This document shows positions 52,096 through 62,434 of a stretch of DNA of 64,000 nucleotides, piece by piece. The number at the start of each line of letters is the position of its first letter. Within the stretch, counting starts at the first letter, position 1. The DNA is from Bacteroidales bacterium UBA1180 (lineage in GTDB: Bacteria; Bacteroidota; Bacteroidia; Bacteroidales; Paludibacteraceae): assembly GCA_002310195.1 (NCBI GenBank), contig DBYS01000001.1, positions 203,527-267,526 on the forward strand. The letters run 5' to 3'. Under the pieces are notes generated by a model that saw only the letters and a list, made by a program, of their open reading frames with translations, did no database searches and was not told where the DNA came from. The translations under genes and the position numbers were made by a program.

Positions 52096-55000
52096 AGCGC
52101 TTTGCGTACATACTATCGATACTCATCGTATGCAGCCTGATGGTTGTGTACATGCTGTCGCTGCTTGTGCGCAATGGCGAGGTACAGACGGCAGCTGTAC
52201 GCTGGCTGGCGGCAGAGGTGTCGCAGGCTTTGCATGCCGATATCGATGTTGGGCACGTCGAATACCGGTTCTTCAACACCCTGCATATCAACGATATCTA
52301 CATCTCTGACCAGCAGGGTGATACACTGGCGTATGTGAGTAGTGCGGATGTGCAGTTGCGCGTGCGCGACTTGTTGCGCAAGAAAGTGTCCGTTCGCAAG
52401 ATCGTCATCGACAGACCTTACGTCAACCTGCATGACGATAACTACGCTTTTCTCGTTCGGGCGCTGAAGAACCCCGACTCTACGGCAAGAGACTCGCTGC
52501 CCGTATCGGTACGGGTGGATGACGTACAGATTACAAATATCCGTGCCCGGTATGACACTCTGCTGCTGACTGATGCTGAGGCACGGATGGCACTCACACG
52601 TCTGGATAACGAAGGCGTGGAGGCGAGCATCCGCAAGTTGCAGGGAACGATAATCGATCAGCGTACTGCGGGCGGTCAGCAGCCTAAAACATTATTTACC
52701 CTGTGTGCCATGGAAGCGGAGCTTGCTATCGTTGACTCGATGATCGACATGCCGAAGCTGTACGTGCGGTTGCCGCATTCGCAACTCAGCAGCGAGGTGG
52801 TACATATCGACCGTGAGTCGTTTGCGCTGCGGCTGTCCGACACGTATATTACCGGCCGCGATCTGGCGTTGTTCGTTCCGCAGGTGCAACGCTTGGACGG
52901 TCAGATCGGTCTGACAGGCGCATTGGAGGGCAACAGAGACTCTGTGATGCTGACCGATCTCAGTGCATCGTACAAAGGCACATCGGTCTTCCTCGGTGCT
53001 GCCACAGCCTACGACTGGCAGAACTACGACAGTCTGCAACTGCGGGTCGAGTGCCAGGATCTGATGGTGCGGGCTACTATGCTGCAGGATTTTCTGGCGG
53101 ATGTACTGGATAAACCCTATCAGCTGCCCCAACCCTTGTACCGATTGGGCGAGATGCACTACAAGGGTACATTGGAAGGTCGCTTGCGTGATATGAATCT
53201 GCAGGGCAGTTTCCGTACGGCATTGGGCATGATCACCACCAACGGTCACGCGCAGACCAATGCCCAGTTTGACGAGATTGCCTTCAATGGAGCGATAGCC
53301 ACCAAGCGGTTCCAGTTAGGGCGATTGGTTGGCAACCGTGATCTGGGTGCCATCACGATGAACATGCACGTCAATGGTCATACAGCCCAGAATCATCCTA
53401 TTCACGGCATGTTCCGCGGTGGCATACAGCAACTCACCTACAAGGGTTACACCTACTCCGATCTGCGTCTGGATGGTCGGTATGACCATGAGGAGATCGA
53501 GGGTTCGTTAAGCAGCAATGATCCGAATATCCAACTCTCGCTCAGCGGTTTGGCTGACATGAGCGAGACATCGCCGAACATCAACGTAACGCTCGATCTG
53601 CAGCACCTCAGGCTTGATGCACTGAACCTCACTGACAAGCTATCGGACAGTGATATACAGATGAAACTGTACGTCAACTTCTTCGGCACGGAGATCGATC
53701 ATGTCAACGGTTATCTGGTGATCGACAGTCTGCTGTTTGCCAACAACGGCGACACGCTGCACATGCGCCAGTTCAAGGTCACTGCGGAGTCCGAAGCCAA
53801 TGACCCGACGCAGCATAACCTGAAGCTCGAATCCGATTATGCGGTCGGACGAATAGCCGGACATTTCCGCTATTCCGAGCTCGGCTCGAGCGTGCAGAAG
53901 ATGATCGTGCAGTATATCCCTCACTTGTTTGACGCACAGGTTCGCAAGCGCCTGCTGGCTCGTACGGCTACCACCAAAGCCGCGTTCTACCTTTATGCAC
54001 ATGATCTGGATCAGGTGCTCAATGTGCTGCCGACGAATATCTCTCAAAGCGGCAGTCTGACCCTCAAGGGAATGATCGACGAACCGGCACAACACATGCT
54101 TGTCAGCGGCGTCATCCCCGAACTGACACTGGGCAAACAGCGTATCAACGATATCATCCTCTCTGCCGATAACCGCGAGGACCGGATTAACCTGCGCACA
54201 TCGGCACATATCGATCTGCCGGATACGTTGGGCATAGGCGATGCCGATCTGCTGCTCAATGTAATGGCTATGAACGACTCTGTGCTGCTGACCGTCAACC
54301 TGAGCAACGATGCCGAGCAGATGTACGGTGGGCAGGTAGGCCTGCTTACGACCTTTGACGAGTATGCCGGCAAACAGCTGATCACGGCTAACGTCATGCC
54401 GTCGCAGTTGTATATAGCCAACGCATTGTGGTATGTCGATCCCGCACGCATCACATATACTGTGGCCGACACGGTGTTGCAGGTTGAGCACCTGTGGCTT
54501 GGTAACGATGATAAGTTCATCTTCGCCGACGGAGTGGCTTCCACTCATCTGGAGGACTCTATCCATATCCGGATGAAGGATATCGACCTTAGTACGATCA
54601 TGCATCTCACGCCTGTGCCGGAGTTCACACTCACTGCCCAGGGCCGTATAACCGGCAAGGCTACGTTGTACGGTATCCTGAGCAGTCTGCAACTCAATGC
54701 CGATATGCATGTGGCCGATGCCGGGCTGAACGGTAGTCCGATAGGTGACATGGATGCTTGGGCGAAACTGGATAGCAAACGCAAGGCGATAGAGATAGGC
54801 GGCGAAGTGATTGACGATGGTCGGCATGTGGCGGATCTCACCGGACTGATCACACCGATGGAGGACAAGACATGGAGTCTACATATCTATCCCGATTCGT
54901 TCAATCTCGGGTTCCTCAACCATTGGACAAAATCGTTCCTGCACGACATCAAAGGACGCGGCTCGGGACATGTGCATGTGTTCGGACGGGACAAACTCAC

Positions 55001-56495
55001 ATGGGTCACCGCTGAGGCCAAGCCGCACGGCGTGAGTATGGTTGTGCCGTTCACCGGTGTGACGTACTATATATATGACTCGGTATTCATGGACAGCACG
55101 TCTATCCGTTTCCCGCATCACACGGTGTATGACAAGGAGAAGCACAAGGTGCGCTTGGATGCTATGGTGCAACATACGAACTTCCGGGACTTCAGCTACG
55201 ATGTCAACATGTTCGCCGAGAACGCTATCGTCCTCGATCTGCCTAACAGCAGCACGGCTGCGTTCTACGGAAAGGTTTATGGCACGGGTGACGCACGTCT
55301 GTTTGGCGATGAGAAGAAAGTTAACCTTGTGGCACATGCCAAGTCCGACAATGGTTCGAACTTCCACCTGAACATCGGCGGACAAAGCAATGCCAAGGAG
55401 AACAGTTTCATCACGTTTGTAGATCACAGCGCTCCGAAAGTACTGACGAAGAACCGCGCCAAACGTAATCCCGATAACACCACCAATGTTGACCTCGATC
55501 TGTTCGTTTCGGTTGACCAGGGCACGCAGTTCTTTACGCAATTCGGCAACAACAGCGATGATATGCTTCGCGGTCGCGGCGATGGTAGTATGCGCGTTCA
55601 CCTAATGAACAGCGATTTGCAGTTGCAAGGTACGCTTACCCTCCGTCAGGGTAACCTCAACTATGCGTTGGGTAACATGGTGCACCGTGACTTCAGTATC
55701 AGCGACGGATCGAGCATCACATGGCAAGGCGGACCGATGGATATGAATCTTGACGTCACCGCCAAGTACCACGTGGTAGCATCGCTCAAAGACCTGTTTG
55801 GCAGTGACCTGTCGTCGCTACAGACCAACCGCACATCCGTGCCAGTGAACTGTGTCATCTATCTCCGGGACAGGATCTCTAATCCGATTCTTTCGTTTGG
55901 CATTGAGTTGCCGCAGTCCGACGAGACGGTACAGTCGCAGGTGCGGTCGTTCATCAATAGCGAGGATATGTTGATGCGCGAGGTGCTGTATCTGCTGGTG
56001 TTCAACCGGTTCTTTACGCCTGAGTACCTGCGCAGCACGAACACCACCGGTCTAAACGAGACCTACTCGCTGCTGTCATCGACCGTAACGGGACAGATCA
56101 ATTCGTGGTTGAGCAAACTGACGAACATCGTGACGTTCGGTATAAACTTCCGCACCGACGGCGAGGGCGCAGAGGCATCGCAGGAGTATGAGGCACAGAT
56201 CTCCGTGCAACCGATCGACGGACTACTGATAAACGGCAATGTCGGTTACCGGCACAATGATCTGAATAACCGCCCTGTGTTCGGCGATCTGGATATAGAG
56301 TACGTAATCACTCCCGACGGCATGTTGCGCGTCAAGGGATACACGCATACTGTGGACAAATACTCTCTCCGTCAGGCGAACATGGTCGAGGGTGTAGGTT
56401 TCGTCATTAAGCATGATTTCAACTGGGGTGATGCCTCGCGCAATGCCGAGAAAAAACGCAAGCAGAAAGAACAAGGGAAGGCAACAAACGAATAA
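52092..56495 (+). CDS. tamB: TamB/AsmA-family outer-membrane biogenesis protein
   Basis: A 1467-residue protein with one N-terminal helix (MKRFAYILSILIVCSLMVVYML) and then a long beta-rich periplasmic part built of repeated strands, like AsmA/TamB lipid-transfer bridges. The beginning (DIDVGHVEYRFFNTLHINDIYIS) matches the AsmA-like start. The last ~350 residues form the DUF490/TamB C-terminal domain, with VDLDLFVSVDQGTQFFTQFGN and LQGTLTLRQGNLNYALGNM and a C-terminal GVGFVIKHDFNW. It probably carries phospholipid or assists outer-membrane protein insertion. It overlaps the transporter gene by ATGA. Confidence 0.88.
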   Translation: MKRFAYILSILIVCSLMVVYMLSLLVRNGEVQTAAVRWLAAEVSQALHADIDVGHVEYRFFNTLHINDIYISDQQGDTLAYVSSADVQLRVRDLLRKKVSVRKIVIDRPYVNLHDDNYAFLVRALKNPDSTARDSLPVSVRVDDVQITNIRARYDTLLLTDAEARMALTRLDNEGVEASIRKLQGTIIDQRTAGGQQPKTLFTLCAMEAELAIVDSMIDMPKLYVRLPHSQLSSEVVHIDRESFALRLSDTYITGRDLALFVPQVQRLDGQIGLTGALEGNRDSVMLTDLSASYKGTSVFLGAATAYDWQNYDSLQLRVECQDLMVRATMLQDFLADVLDKPYQLPQPLYRLGEMHYKGTLEGRLRDMNLQGSFRTALGMITTNGHAQTNAQFDEIAFNGAIATKRFQLGRLVGNRDLGAITMNMHVNGHTAQNHPIHGMFRGGIQQLTYKGYTYSDLRLDGRYDHEEIEGSLSSNDPNIQLSLSGLADMSETSPNINVTLDLQHLRLDALNLTDKLSDSDIQMKLYVNFFGTEIDHVNGYLVIDSLLFANNGDTLHMRQFKVTAESEANDPTQHNLKLESDYAVGRIAGHFRYSELGSSVQKMIVQYIPHLFDAQVRKRLLARTATTKAAFYLYAHDLDQVLNVLPTNISQSGSLTLKGMIDEPAQHMLVSGVIPELTLGKQRINDIILSADNREDRINLRTSAHIDLPDTLGIGDADLLLNVMAMNDSVLLTVNLSNDAEQMYGGQVGLLTTFDEYAGKQLITANVMPSQLYIANALWYVDPARITYTVADTVLQVEHLWLGNDDKFIFADGVASTHLEDSIHIRMKDIDLSTIMHLTPVPEFTLTAQGRITGKATLYGILSSLQLNADMHVADAGLNGSPIGDMDAWAKLDSKRKAIEIGGEVIDDGRHVADLTGLITPMEDKTWSLHIYPDSFNLGFLNHWTKSFLHDIKGRGSGHVHVFGRDKLTWVTAEAKPHGVSMVVPFTGVTYYIYDSVFMDSTSIRFPHHTVYDKEKHKVRLDAMVQHTNFRDFSYDVNMFAENAIVLDLPNSSTAAFYGKVYGTGDARLFGDEKKVNLVAHAKSDNGSNFHLNIGGQSNAKENSFITFVDHSAPKVLTKNRAKRNPDNTTNVDLDLFVSVDQGTQFFTQFGNNSDDMLRGRGDGSMRVHLMNSDLQLQGTLTLRQGNLNYALGNMVHRDFSISDGSSITWQGGPMDMNLDVTAKYHVVASLKDLFGSDLSSLQTNRTSVPVNCVIYLRDRISNPILSFGIELPQSDETVQSQVRSFINSEDMLMREVLYLLVFNRFFTPEYLRSTNTTGLNETYSLLSSTVTGQINSWLSKLTNIVTFGINFRTDGEGAEASQEYEAQISVQPIDGLLINGNVGYRHNDLNNRPVFGDLDIEYVITPDGMLRVKGYTHTVDKYSLRQANMVEGVGFVIKHDFNWGDASRNAEKKRKQKEQGKATNE

Positions 56496-56528
56496 GCGGT
56501 CAGTCAGCCGCAGCTAATCAACCAAGCG

Positions 56529-58547
56529 ATGTTCAAACTCGAATCTCCATATACTCCCACCGGTGACCAACCCGAGGCTATCGCCGCATTGGTCGACGGT
56601 ATACGTTCCGGCGCCAGAGCCGAGACGCTGCTGGGCGTGACAGGTAGCGGTAAGACATTCACCATAGCGAACGTCATAGCCGAGCTTAACCGACCGACGT
56701 TGATTCTCTCGCACAACAAGACACTCGCTGCACAGCTCTATTCGGAGATGAAGATGTTCTTTCCGCACAATGCGGTGGAGTACTTCGTCAGTTATTACGA
56801 TTACTACCAGCCCGAGGCATATATTCCCTCTACCGACACGTATATAGAGAAAGACCTAAGTATCAATGAGGAGATCGATCGGCTGCGTCTCTCTGCTACG
56901 GCTGCACTGCTCTCGGGGCGTAAGGATGTGATTGTTGTCTCGTCCGTCAGTTGTCTGTACGGCATAGGCAGTCCGCAGGATTTCTCGATCAACTGTATCT
57001 CTATCCGCTGCGGCCAGCCGATCCAGATGGACGAATTTCTGAAGGCACTCGTGGCGGCGCAGTATATCCGCAATGACCTCGAACTTACCCGTGGCAAGTT
57101 CCGCGTCAAGGGTGACACGATTGATATAGCCCTTGCATACGCTGACTATATCATCCGCGTGGAGTTCTTCGGCAACACCATCGACAGCATCGCCTCGCTC
57201 GAACTCGTTACGATGAACCTGATCGAGGAGTACGAATACATCAATATCTATCCGGCTACTATATTCTGCACATCGCGCGAGAGCATCGAACGGGCTATCG
57301 GTGAAATCAAACGCGACCTTGACGAGCAAATCTCGTTTTTCCACAACGCCGGCATGGAACTCGAGGCCAAGCGTATAGACGAGCGTGTGCATTACGATAT
57401 CGAGATGATCCAGGAACTCGGTTACTGCTCGGGTGTGGAGAACTACAGCCGTTATTTCGACGGCCGCGAACCCGGCACACCGCCGTACTGCCTGCTTGAT
57501 TATTTCCCCGACGATATGTTGGTAGTGGTCGATGAGAGTCATGTCACTATCCCGCAGATTCATGCGATGTACGGTGGTGACAAAGCTCGTAAGGACAATC
57601 TTGTGCAGTACGGTTTTCGTCTGCCCGCCGCGCGTGACAACCGACCGCTGACCTTTGAGGAGTGGGAAGAGAAAACAGGACAGACGATCTATCTCTCCGC
57701 TACGCCGGCGGAATACGAACTCGAGCAGTCCGAAGGTATAGTGGTTGAGCAACTTATCCGGCCTACCGGACTGCTTGATCCCGAGATCGATGTACGTCCT
57801 TCGGAACATCAGATCGACGATCTGCTCGAAGAGATTCAGCAACGTGTCGAGCGTGAGGAACGTGTGCTCGTTACCACGCTTACCAAACGTATGGCTGAAG
57901 AGCTCGACGATTATCTGCACCAAGCCGGTGTGCGCTCCGCATATATCCATTCCGATGTCGATACCATTGAGCGCATCAAGATAATGGAAGATCTGCGACG
58001 CGGAATGTTCGACGTGCTGGTAGGTGTCAATCTGTTGCGCGAGGGGTTAGATCTGCCTGAGGTGTCGCTCGTGGCTATCCTTGATGCTGACAAGGAAGGT
58101 TTCCTTCGTGACCGCCGTTCACTCACGCAGACGGCCGGTCGTGCCGCGCGGCACGTCAACGGCAAGGTCATTATGTACGCTGACCGCATCACACACTCCA
58201 TGCAGCAGACTATCGACGAGACCAACCGCCGACGCGCCATACAGATGGCTTACAACCGCGAACATGGCATCACGCCTACTGCCATCCGCAAGGATATCAA
58301 TACCGGCGCACTGGCGTCGTTGCACAAGGATGCAGAGAAGGAACGTGAAGTGGTACAGCAACGTATACGCGAGAGTTGGAAGAACGCTCCGTGGCAACAG
58401 ATGGATGCCCGTCAGTTGCAACGTGCTGCCGATCAGAAACGCAAGCAGATGCTCGCCGCTGCCAAGGATCTCAATTTCGATCTGGCTGCCACACTGCGCG
58501 ACGAGTTGCTTGAAATGGAGAACCGCATACAAATACTACTGGAATGA
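56529..58547 (+). CDS. uvrB: Excinuclease ABC subunit B
   Basis: Damage-verifying helicase-like subunit of nucleotide excision repair. It has 672 residues. Walker A is TGSGKTFTIAN (about residue 40), the damage-binding beta-hairpin is YYDYYQPEAY (about 94-103), DESHVTIPQ is Walker B (about 340), and motifs V and VI are GVNLLREGLDLPEV and QTAGRAARH. The C-terminal UVR helix DLNFDLAATLRDELLEME binds UvrC. It lies 33 bases after tamB and overlaps the CPBP gene by ATGA. Confidence 0.97.
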   Translation: MFKLESPYTPTGDQPEAIAALVDGIRSGARAETLLGVTGSGKTFTIANVIAELNRPTLILSHNKTLAAQLYSEMKMFFPHNAVEYFVSYYDYYQPEAYIPSTDTYIEKDLSINEEIDRLRLSATAALLSGRKDVIVVSSVSCLYGIGSPQDFSINCISIRCGQPIQMDEFLKALVAAQYIRNDLELTRGKFRVKGDTIDIALAYADYIIRVEFFGNTIDSIASLELVTMNLIEEYEYINIYPATIFCTSRESIERAIGEIKRDLDEQISFFHNAGMELEAKRIDERVHYDIEMIQELGYCSGVENYSRYFDGREPGTPPYCLLDYFPDDMLVVVDESHVTIPQIHAMYGGDKARKDNLVQYGFRLPAARDNRPLTFEEWEEKTGQTIYLSATPAEYELEQSEGIVVEQLIRPTGLLDPEIDVRPSEHQIDDLLEEIQQRVEREERVLVTTLTKRMAEELDDYLHQAGVRSAYIHSDVDTIERIKIMEDLRRGMFDVLVGVNLLREGLDLPEVSLVAILDADKEGFLRDRRSLTQTAGRAARHVNGKVIMYADRITHSMQQTIDETNRRRAIQMAYNREHGITPTAIRKDINTGALASLHKDAEKEREVVQQRIRESWKNAPWQQMDARQLQRAADQKRKQMLAAAKDLNFDLAATLRDELLEMENRIQILLE

Positions 58548-59407
58548 TAAATGCCTGTCATCAACATATCCACCCGCTGCTCAAGATCGCCGAGTGGCTT
58601 GTCACCATCGTGTTTTGCACGCTTGCCGTGTTAGCCATCTGGTACGCACTGCCGTTCAATCATGCTTCAACCGGTGCGTTGTTGGCGTTCCAGGCGCTGC
58701 AATCCGTCGGGCTGTTCATCATCCCACCATTCATCGTCGCCTACCTCTGGAGCGAACTACCTTTGCAGCGACTGCACATCAGCCACAATCGCCTTAATGG
58801 CCGTATGGTGCTGCTGAGTATCGCTATCATGCTCACGGCTATCCCGCTCATCAACTGCCTTGTGGCGCTCAATGGTATGCTCCGCCTGCCGGAAAGTCTC
58901 AGTGGTCTGGAGCAACTCATGCAGCAGATGGAGCAGCAAGCCGAACAGCTCTTGCAGCGGTTCCTCACGTACGGCGACGGCGCATGGTGGGTGCTCCTGC
59001 TCAATCTTATCTTGCTGGCTGCACTACCCGCCATAGGCGAAGAACTGACGTTCCGAGGCGTGCTGCAGTCGTTCTTCAGCAACCGGCATGTGGCAGTATG
59101 GGTGACGGCTTTCATCTTCTCGTTCATTCATTTTCAGTTCTACGGCTTCATACCGCGACTGCTGTTAGGTGCTGTGTTAGGCTATGCGCTCGTATGGAGC
59201 GGACGTATAGGCTACAGCATGATCATGCATGCCACCAACAATGCCCTGTCTGTGCTCGTGTTCTACCTCGGCACGTATGTTTGGCATCTGTCACAAGACA
59301 CGATTGATGCGCTCGGCACCGGTGACACATGGTGGCTTACAGCCCTCTGTACACCGCTTATGGTGTTCCTGCTGTTCCTCTTCCGCCGAAGTGCGAAAGA
59401 GTCATAG
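58544..59407 (+). CDS. CPBP-family intramembrane glutamic protease
   Basis: A 287-residue integral membrane protein with about eight helices. The family motifs are EELTFRGVLQSFF (EExxxR, about residue 165), FSFIHFQFYGFIPR (FxxxH) and the HATNNALSV box (HxxxN). CPBP (CAAX protease and bacteriocin-processing) enzymes cleave prenylated or signal peptides, or act in immunity to bacteriocins. The role here is unknown. It overlaps uvrB by 4 bases and ends before a new promoter. Confidence 0.9.
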   Translation: MINACHQHIHPLLKIAEWLVTIVFCTLAVLAIWYALPFNHASTGALLAFQALQSVGLFIIPPFIVAYLWSELPLQRLHISHNRLNGRMVLLSIAIMLTAIPLINCLVALNGMLRLPESLSGLEQLMQQMEQQAEQLLQRFLTYGDGAWWVLLLNLILLAALPAIGEELTFRGVLQSFFSNRHVAVWVTAFIFSFIHFQFYGFIPRLLLGAVLGYALVWSGRIGYSMIMHATNNALSVLVFYLGTYVWHLSQDTIDALGTGDTWWLTALCTPLMVFLLFLFRRSAKES

Positions 59408-59448
59408 ATACAAATACTCAAAGTGTACCTGATTTTTTTTGCAAATAA

Positions 59449-59480
59449 TTTGCAAATGTCAAAAATTTTTTGTAACTTTG
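59449..59480 (+). promoter_or_regulatory. Promoter of mdh
   Basis: TTTG at 59449-59452 and TAACTTTG at 59473-59480, 20 bases apart. A leader of about 54 bases precedes the ATG. Confidence 0.87.
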
Positions 59481-59540
59481 CAGTCGCGTTTAACAAACGC
59501 GAGAAAGACAAACAAATAACCATAAAATACAAACAAACTC

Positions 59541-60482
59541 ATGTCAAAAGTAACTGTAGTAGGCGCAGGTAACGTAGGTGCTACCGCCGCCAATGTGATC
59601 GCTGTGAAGAACATCGCCAGCGAAGTAGTGTTGATTGATATCAAGGAAGGCGTAGCTGAAGGCAAAGCCATGGATATCATGCAATCCGCTCAGACCATCG
59701 GTTTCTCGACCGTAGTCAAAGGCATCACCAACGACTATAGCCTCACGGCTAACTCCGATGTCGTTGTTATCACATCGGGTCTGCCCCGTAAGCCGGGTAT
59801 GACACGTGAGGAGCTTATCGGCGTGAATGCCGGAATCGTTAAGAGCGTAGCTTCGCAAGTTCTGCAACATTCGCCTAACGCCATCATCATCGTTGTATCG
59901 AATCCGATGGACACAATGGCTTATTTGACCCTGAAAGCCACAGGTCTGTCGCGTAACCGCGTAATCGGCATGGGTGGCGCGCTCGATTCGAGCCGCTTCA
60001 AATACTACCTGAGCCAGAAACTCGGTTGCTATGCTCACGATGTTGACGCCTTCGTTATCGGCGGTCACGGTGACACAACGATGATTCCTATGAAGCGCTT
60101 TGCCGCTTACCGTGGAATCCCTGTATCGAGCCTGCTGAGCGCTGAAGAGCTTGATGAGGTGGTTAAGGCTACGATGGTCGGTGGTGCTACGCTGACCGGC
60201 CTGCTGGGCACATCGGCCTGGATGGCTCCGGGTTCGTCGATTGCATTCATGGTTGACGCTATCATCAATGATCAGAAACGTATGATCCCTGCTTCGGCTA
60301 AGCTCGAAGGCGAGTATGGCTATGATGACATCATGATGGGCGTTCCGTGTATCATCGGCAAGAACGGTATCGAGAAGATTGTAGAGCTCGACCTCAACGA
60401 CGAGGAGAAAGCCCTGTTTAAGTCTTCGCATGACGCTGTGGCTAAGACCACGAATATCCTGCACGAGATCAACGCACTCTGA
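59541..60482 (+). CDS. mdh: Malate dehydrogenase
   Basis: NAD-dependent oxidation of malate to oxaloacetate, in anaerobes run in reverse toward fumarate and succinate. It has 313 residues of the lactate-dehydrogenase-like MDH type. Visible are the NAD motif GAGNVGATAAN (residues 8-18), SGLPRKPGMTREEL, the catalytic GGHGDTTMIP with active His (about residue 175) and SNPMDTMAYLT. The Arg of the PRKPGM loop selects malate over lactate. It has its own promoter and is followed by two hairpins. Confidence 0.96.
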   Translation: MSKVTVVGAGNVGATAANVIAVKNIASEVVLIDIKEGVAEGKAMDIMQSAQTIGFSTVVKGITNDYSLTANSDVVVITSGLPRKPGMTREELIGVNAGIVKSVASQVLQHSPNAIIIVVSNPMDTMAYLTLKATGLSRNRVIGMGGALDSSRFKYYLSQKLGCYAHDVDAFVIGGHGDTTMIPMKRFAAYRGIPVSSLLSAEELDEVVKATMVGGATLTGLLGTSAWMAPGSSIAFMVDAIINDQKRMIPASAKLEGEYGYDDIMMGVPCIIGKNGIEKIVELDLNDEEKALFKSSHDAVAKTTNILHEINAL

Positions 60483-60506
60483 TTGCTCGGCAAATGGTGC
60501 TAACAG

Positions 60507-60563
60507 ATGCCGCCCCGCGGCATTCATACTCCATGCTTCCCACCGCAGCTTAAGCTGCGTGGG
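60507..60563 (+). other. Two inverted repeats between mdh and typA
   Basis: The first hairpin is ATGCCGC/GCGGCAT with a 3-base loop (60507-60523). The second contains a perfect 16-base palindrome CGCAGCTTAAGCTGCG (60544-60559), extended by 4 pairs with one bulge (60539-60563). Neither is followed by a T-run, so they are not clear intrinsic terminators; processing sites or protein-binding palindromes are alternatives. Confidence 0.6.
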
Positions 60564-60589
60564 GAAGTGCATGTGGTAGTACAGAAACT

Positions 60590-60623
60590 TTGGTCATTGG
60601 CAACTAATGGCTAACGGCCAATG
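60590..60623 (+). repeat. 7-bp-periodic spacer upstream of typA
   Basis: Units such as TTGGTCA, TTGGCAA, CTAATGG and CTAACGG follow each other with a 7-base period. The motif resembles short tandem heptamers seen elsewhere in this window. Confidence 0.5.
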
Positions 60624-60636
60624 TATAAACCAATAT

Positions 60637-62433
60637 ATGCAAAAGATTAGGAACATTGCAATTATCGCCCACGTGGACCACGGCAAGACAACGCTGGTGG
60701 ACAAGATGCTGTACACCTCTAACCTCTTCCGTGACAATCAGGACAAGGGCGAACTGATCCTTGACAACAACGATCTGGAGCGTGAGCGCGGCATAACGAT
60801 TCTCGCTAAGAACGTTGCTATCGAGTACAAGGGTTACAAGATTAACATCATTGACACTCCGGGGCACGCAGACTTCGGCGGTGAGGTTGAGCGTGTGTTG
60901 AACATGGCTGATGGCGTGCTGCTGCTTGTCGATGCCTTCGAAGGCCCAATGCCGCAGACGCGCTTCGTGCTGCAGAAAGCTATCGAACTAAACCTCAAAC
61001 CGATCGTGGTCATCAACAAAGTCGATAAGCTCAACTGTCGTCCCGACGAGGTGCAGGAAGCCGTGTTCGACCTGATGTGCAACCTCAATGCCTCGGAAGA
61101 GCAATTGGATTTCCAGACCATTTACGGTTCGGCGAAGAACGGCTGGATGTCCACCGATTGGCGTCAGCCGACGAAGGATATCACTGCCTTGATGGATGCC
61201 ATCATCGAGTATATCCCTGAGCCGGAGGTGCTCGAAGGCACACCGCAGATGCTCATCACCTCGCTGGACTACAATCCCTATGTCGGCCGTATAGCTGTAG
61301 GCCGTGTGCACCGCGGTGTACTGCGTGACGGAATGGCTGTGACCCTCGCCAAGAAAGACGGCACGAAGATCCGTACGAAGATCAAGGAACTCCATACGTT
61401 CCAAGGTATGGGACACGTCAAGACCGATGAGGTTCGTAGCGGCGATATCTGTGCGCTGATAGGCATAGACGGTTTTGAGATAGGCGACACGATATGTGAT
61501 ATCGAGAATCCCGAGGCACTCGACCCGATAGCCATCGACGAGCCAACGATGTCAATGACCTTCACGATCAACGACAGTCCGTTCTTCGGGCAGGATGGTA
61601 AGTTCGTTACCTCTCGGCATATTCAGGAGCGCTTGACACGCGAACTCGAGAAGAACCTTGCCCTGCGTGTGGAAGCCAGCGACCGCGAGTCGGCGTGGAA
61701 TGTCTACGGTCGGGGTGTGCTGCATCTGTCGGTACTCATCGAGACCATGCGCCGCGAGGGCTACGAGTTGCAGGTTGGCCAGCCGAAGGTGATTATCAAG
61801 GAGATCGACGGCGTGAAGTGCGAACCTGTGGAGCAGCTGACAGTAAACACGCCGGAAGAGTGTTCGGGCAAGATCATCGAGTTCGTGACCGTGCACAAAG
61901 GCGAGATGACGAAGATGGAACTCGTCAACGACCGTGTGCAACTGGAGTTCACTATTCCTTCGCGCGGTATCATGGGCATGCGTACGTATGTGATGAACGT
62001 AAGTGCCGGTGAGGCAATCATGGCGCACCGGTTCCTCGAGTATCAGCCGTACAAGGGTGATATGCCTCACCGCGTCAACGGATCGCTCATAGCTATGGAA
62101 GCCGGAACAGCATCGGCTTACGCACTTGACAAACTTCAGGACCGCGGACGGTTCTTCATCGACCCGCAGGAAGAGGTGTATGCCGGACAGGTAGTCGGCG
62201 AGAATGCCAAGGAAGATGATATAGTCATCAACGTGACGAAGGCGAAGAACCTGACGAACATGCGTACCAAATCTTCGGATGACAAAGCTGTGCTCGCTCC
62301 GCCCGTGCGGTTCTCGCTGGAGGAAGCGCTGGAGTATATCAAGGAAGATGAGTACGTTGAGGTTACACCTCACGCCATGCGAATAAGGAAAATCATTTTG
62401 GACGAATTAGAGCGCAAACGCGCAAACAGATAA
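60637..62433 (+). CDS. typA: Ribosome-associated GTPase TypA/BipA
   Basis: Translation-factor GTPase that assists ribosome assembly and stress adaptation. It has 598 residues. G1 is [12 protein letters not shown] (residues 10-21), G3 is [14 protein letters not shown] and G4 is VINKVDKL. The domain order (G, II, III, V and the TypA-specific C-terminal domain) fits, with [22 protein letters not shown] in domain III. The ATG at 60637 is preferred to the one at 60607, because the family begins [16 protein letters not shown] and the upstream part lies in the heptamer stretch. Confidence 0.95.
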   Translation: MQKIRNIAIIAHVDHGKTTLVDKMLYTSNLFRDNQDKGELILDNNDLERERGITILAKNVAIEYKGYKINIIDTPGHADFGGEVERVLNMADGVLLLVDAFEGPMPQTRFVLQKAIELNLKPIVVINKVDKLNCRPDEVQEAVFDLMCNLNASEEQLDFQTIYGSAKNGWMSTDWRQPTKDITALMDAIIEYIPEPEVLEGTPQMLITSLDYNPYVGRIAVGRVHRGVLRDGMAVTLAKKDGTKIRTKIKELHTFQGMGHVKTDEVRSGDICALIGIDGFEIGDTICDIENPEALDPIAIDEPTMSMTFTINDSPFFGQDGKFVTSRHIQERLTRELEKNLALRVEASDRESAWNVYGRGVLHLSVLIETMRREGYELQVGQPKVIIKEIDGVKCEPVEQLTVNTPEECSGKIIEFVTVHKGEMTKMELVNDRVQLEFTIPSRGIMGMRTYVMNVSAGEAIMAHRFLEYQPYKGDMPHRVNGSLIAMEAGTASAYALDKLQDRGRFFIDPQEEVYAGQVVGENAKEDDIVINVTKAKNLTNMRTKSSDDKAVLAPPVRFSLEEALEYIKEDEYVEVTPHAMRIRKIILDELERKRANR

Positions 62434-62434
62434 G

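Noticed and set aside
59544..60572. 342-codon minus-strand frame opposite mdh
   Set aside because: mdh has all family motifs and its own promoter. The antisense frame has no start signal or recognisable domain.
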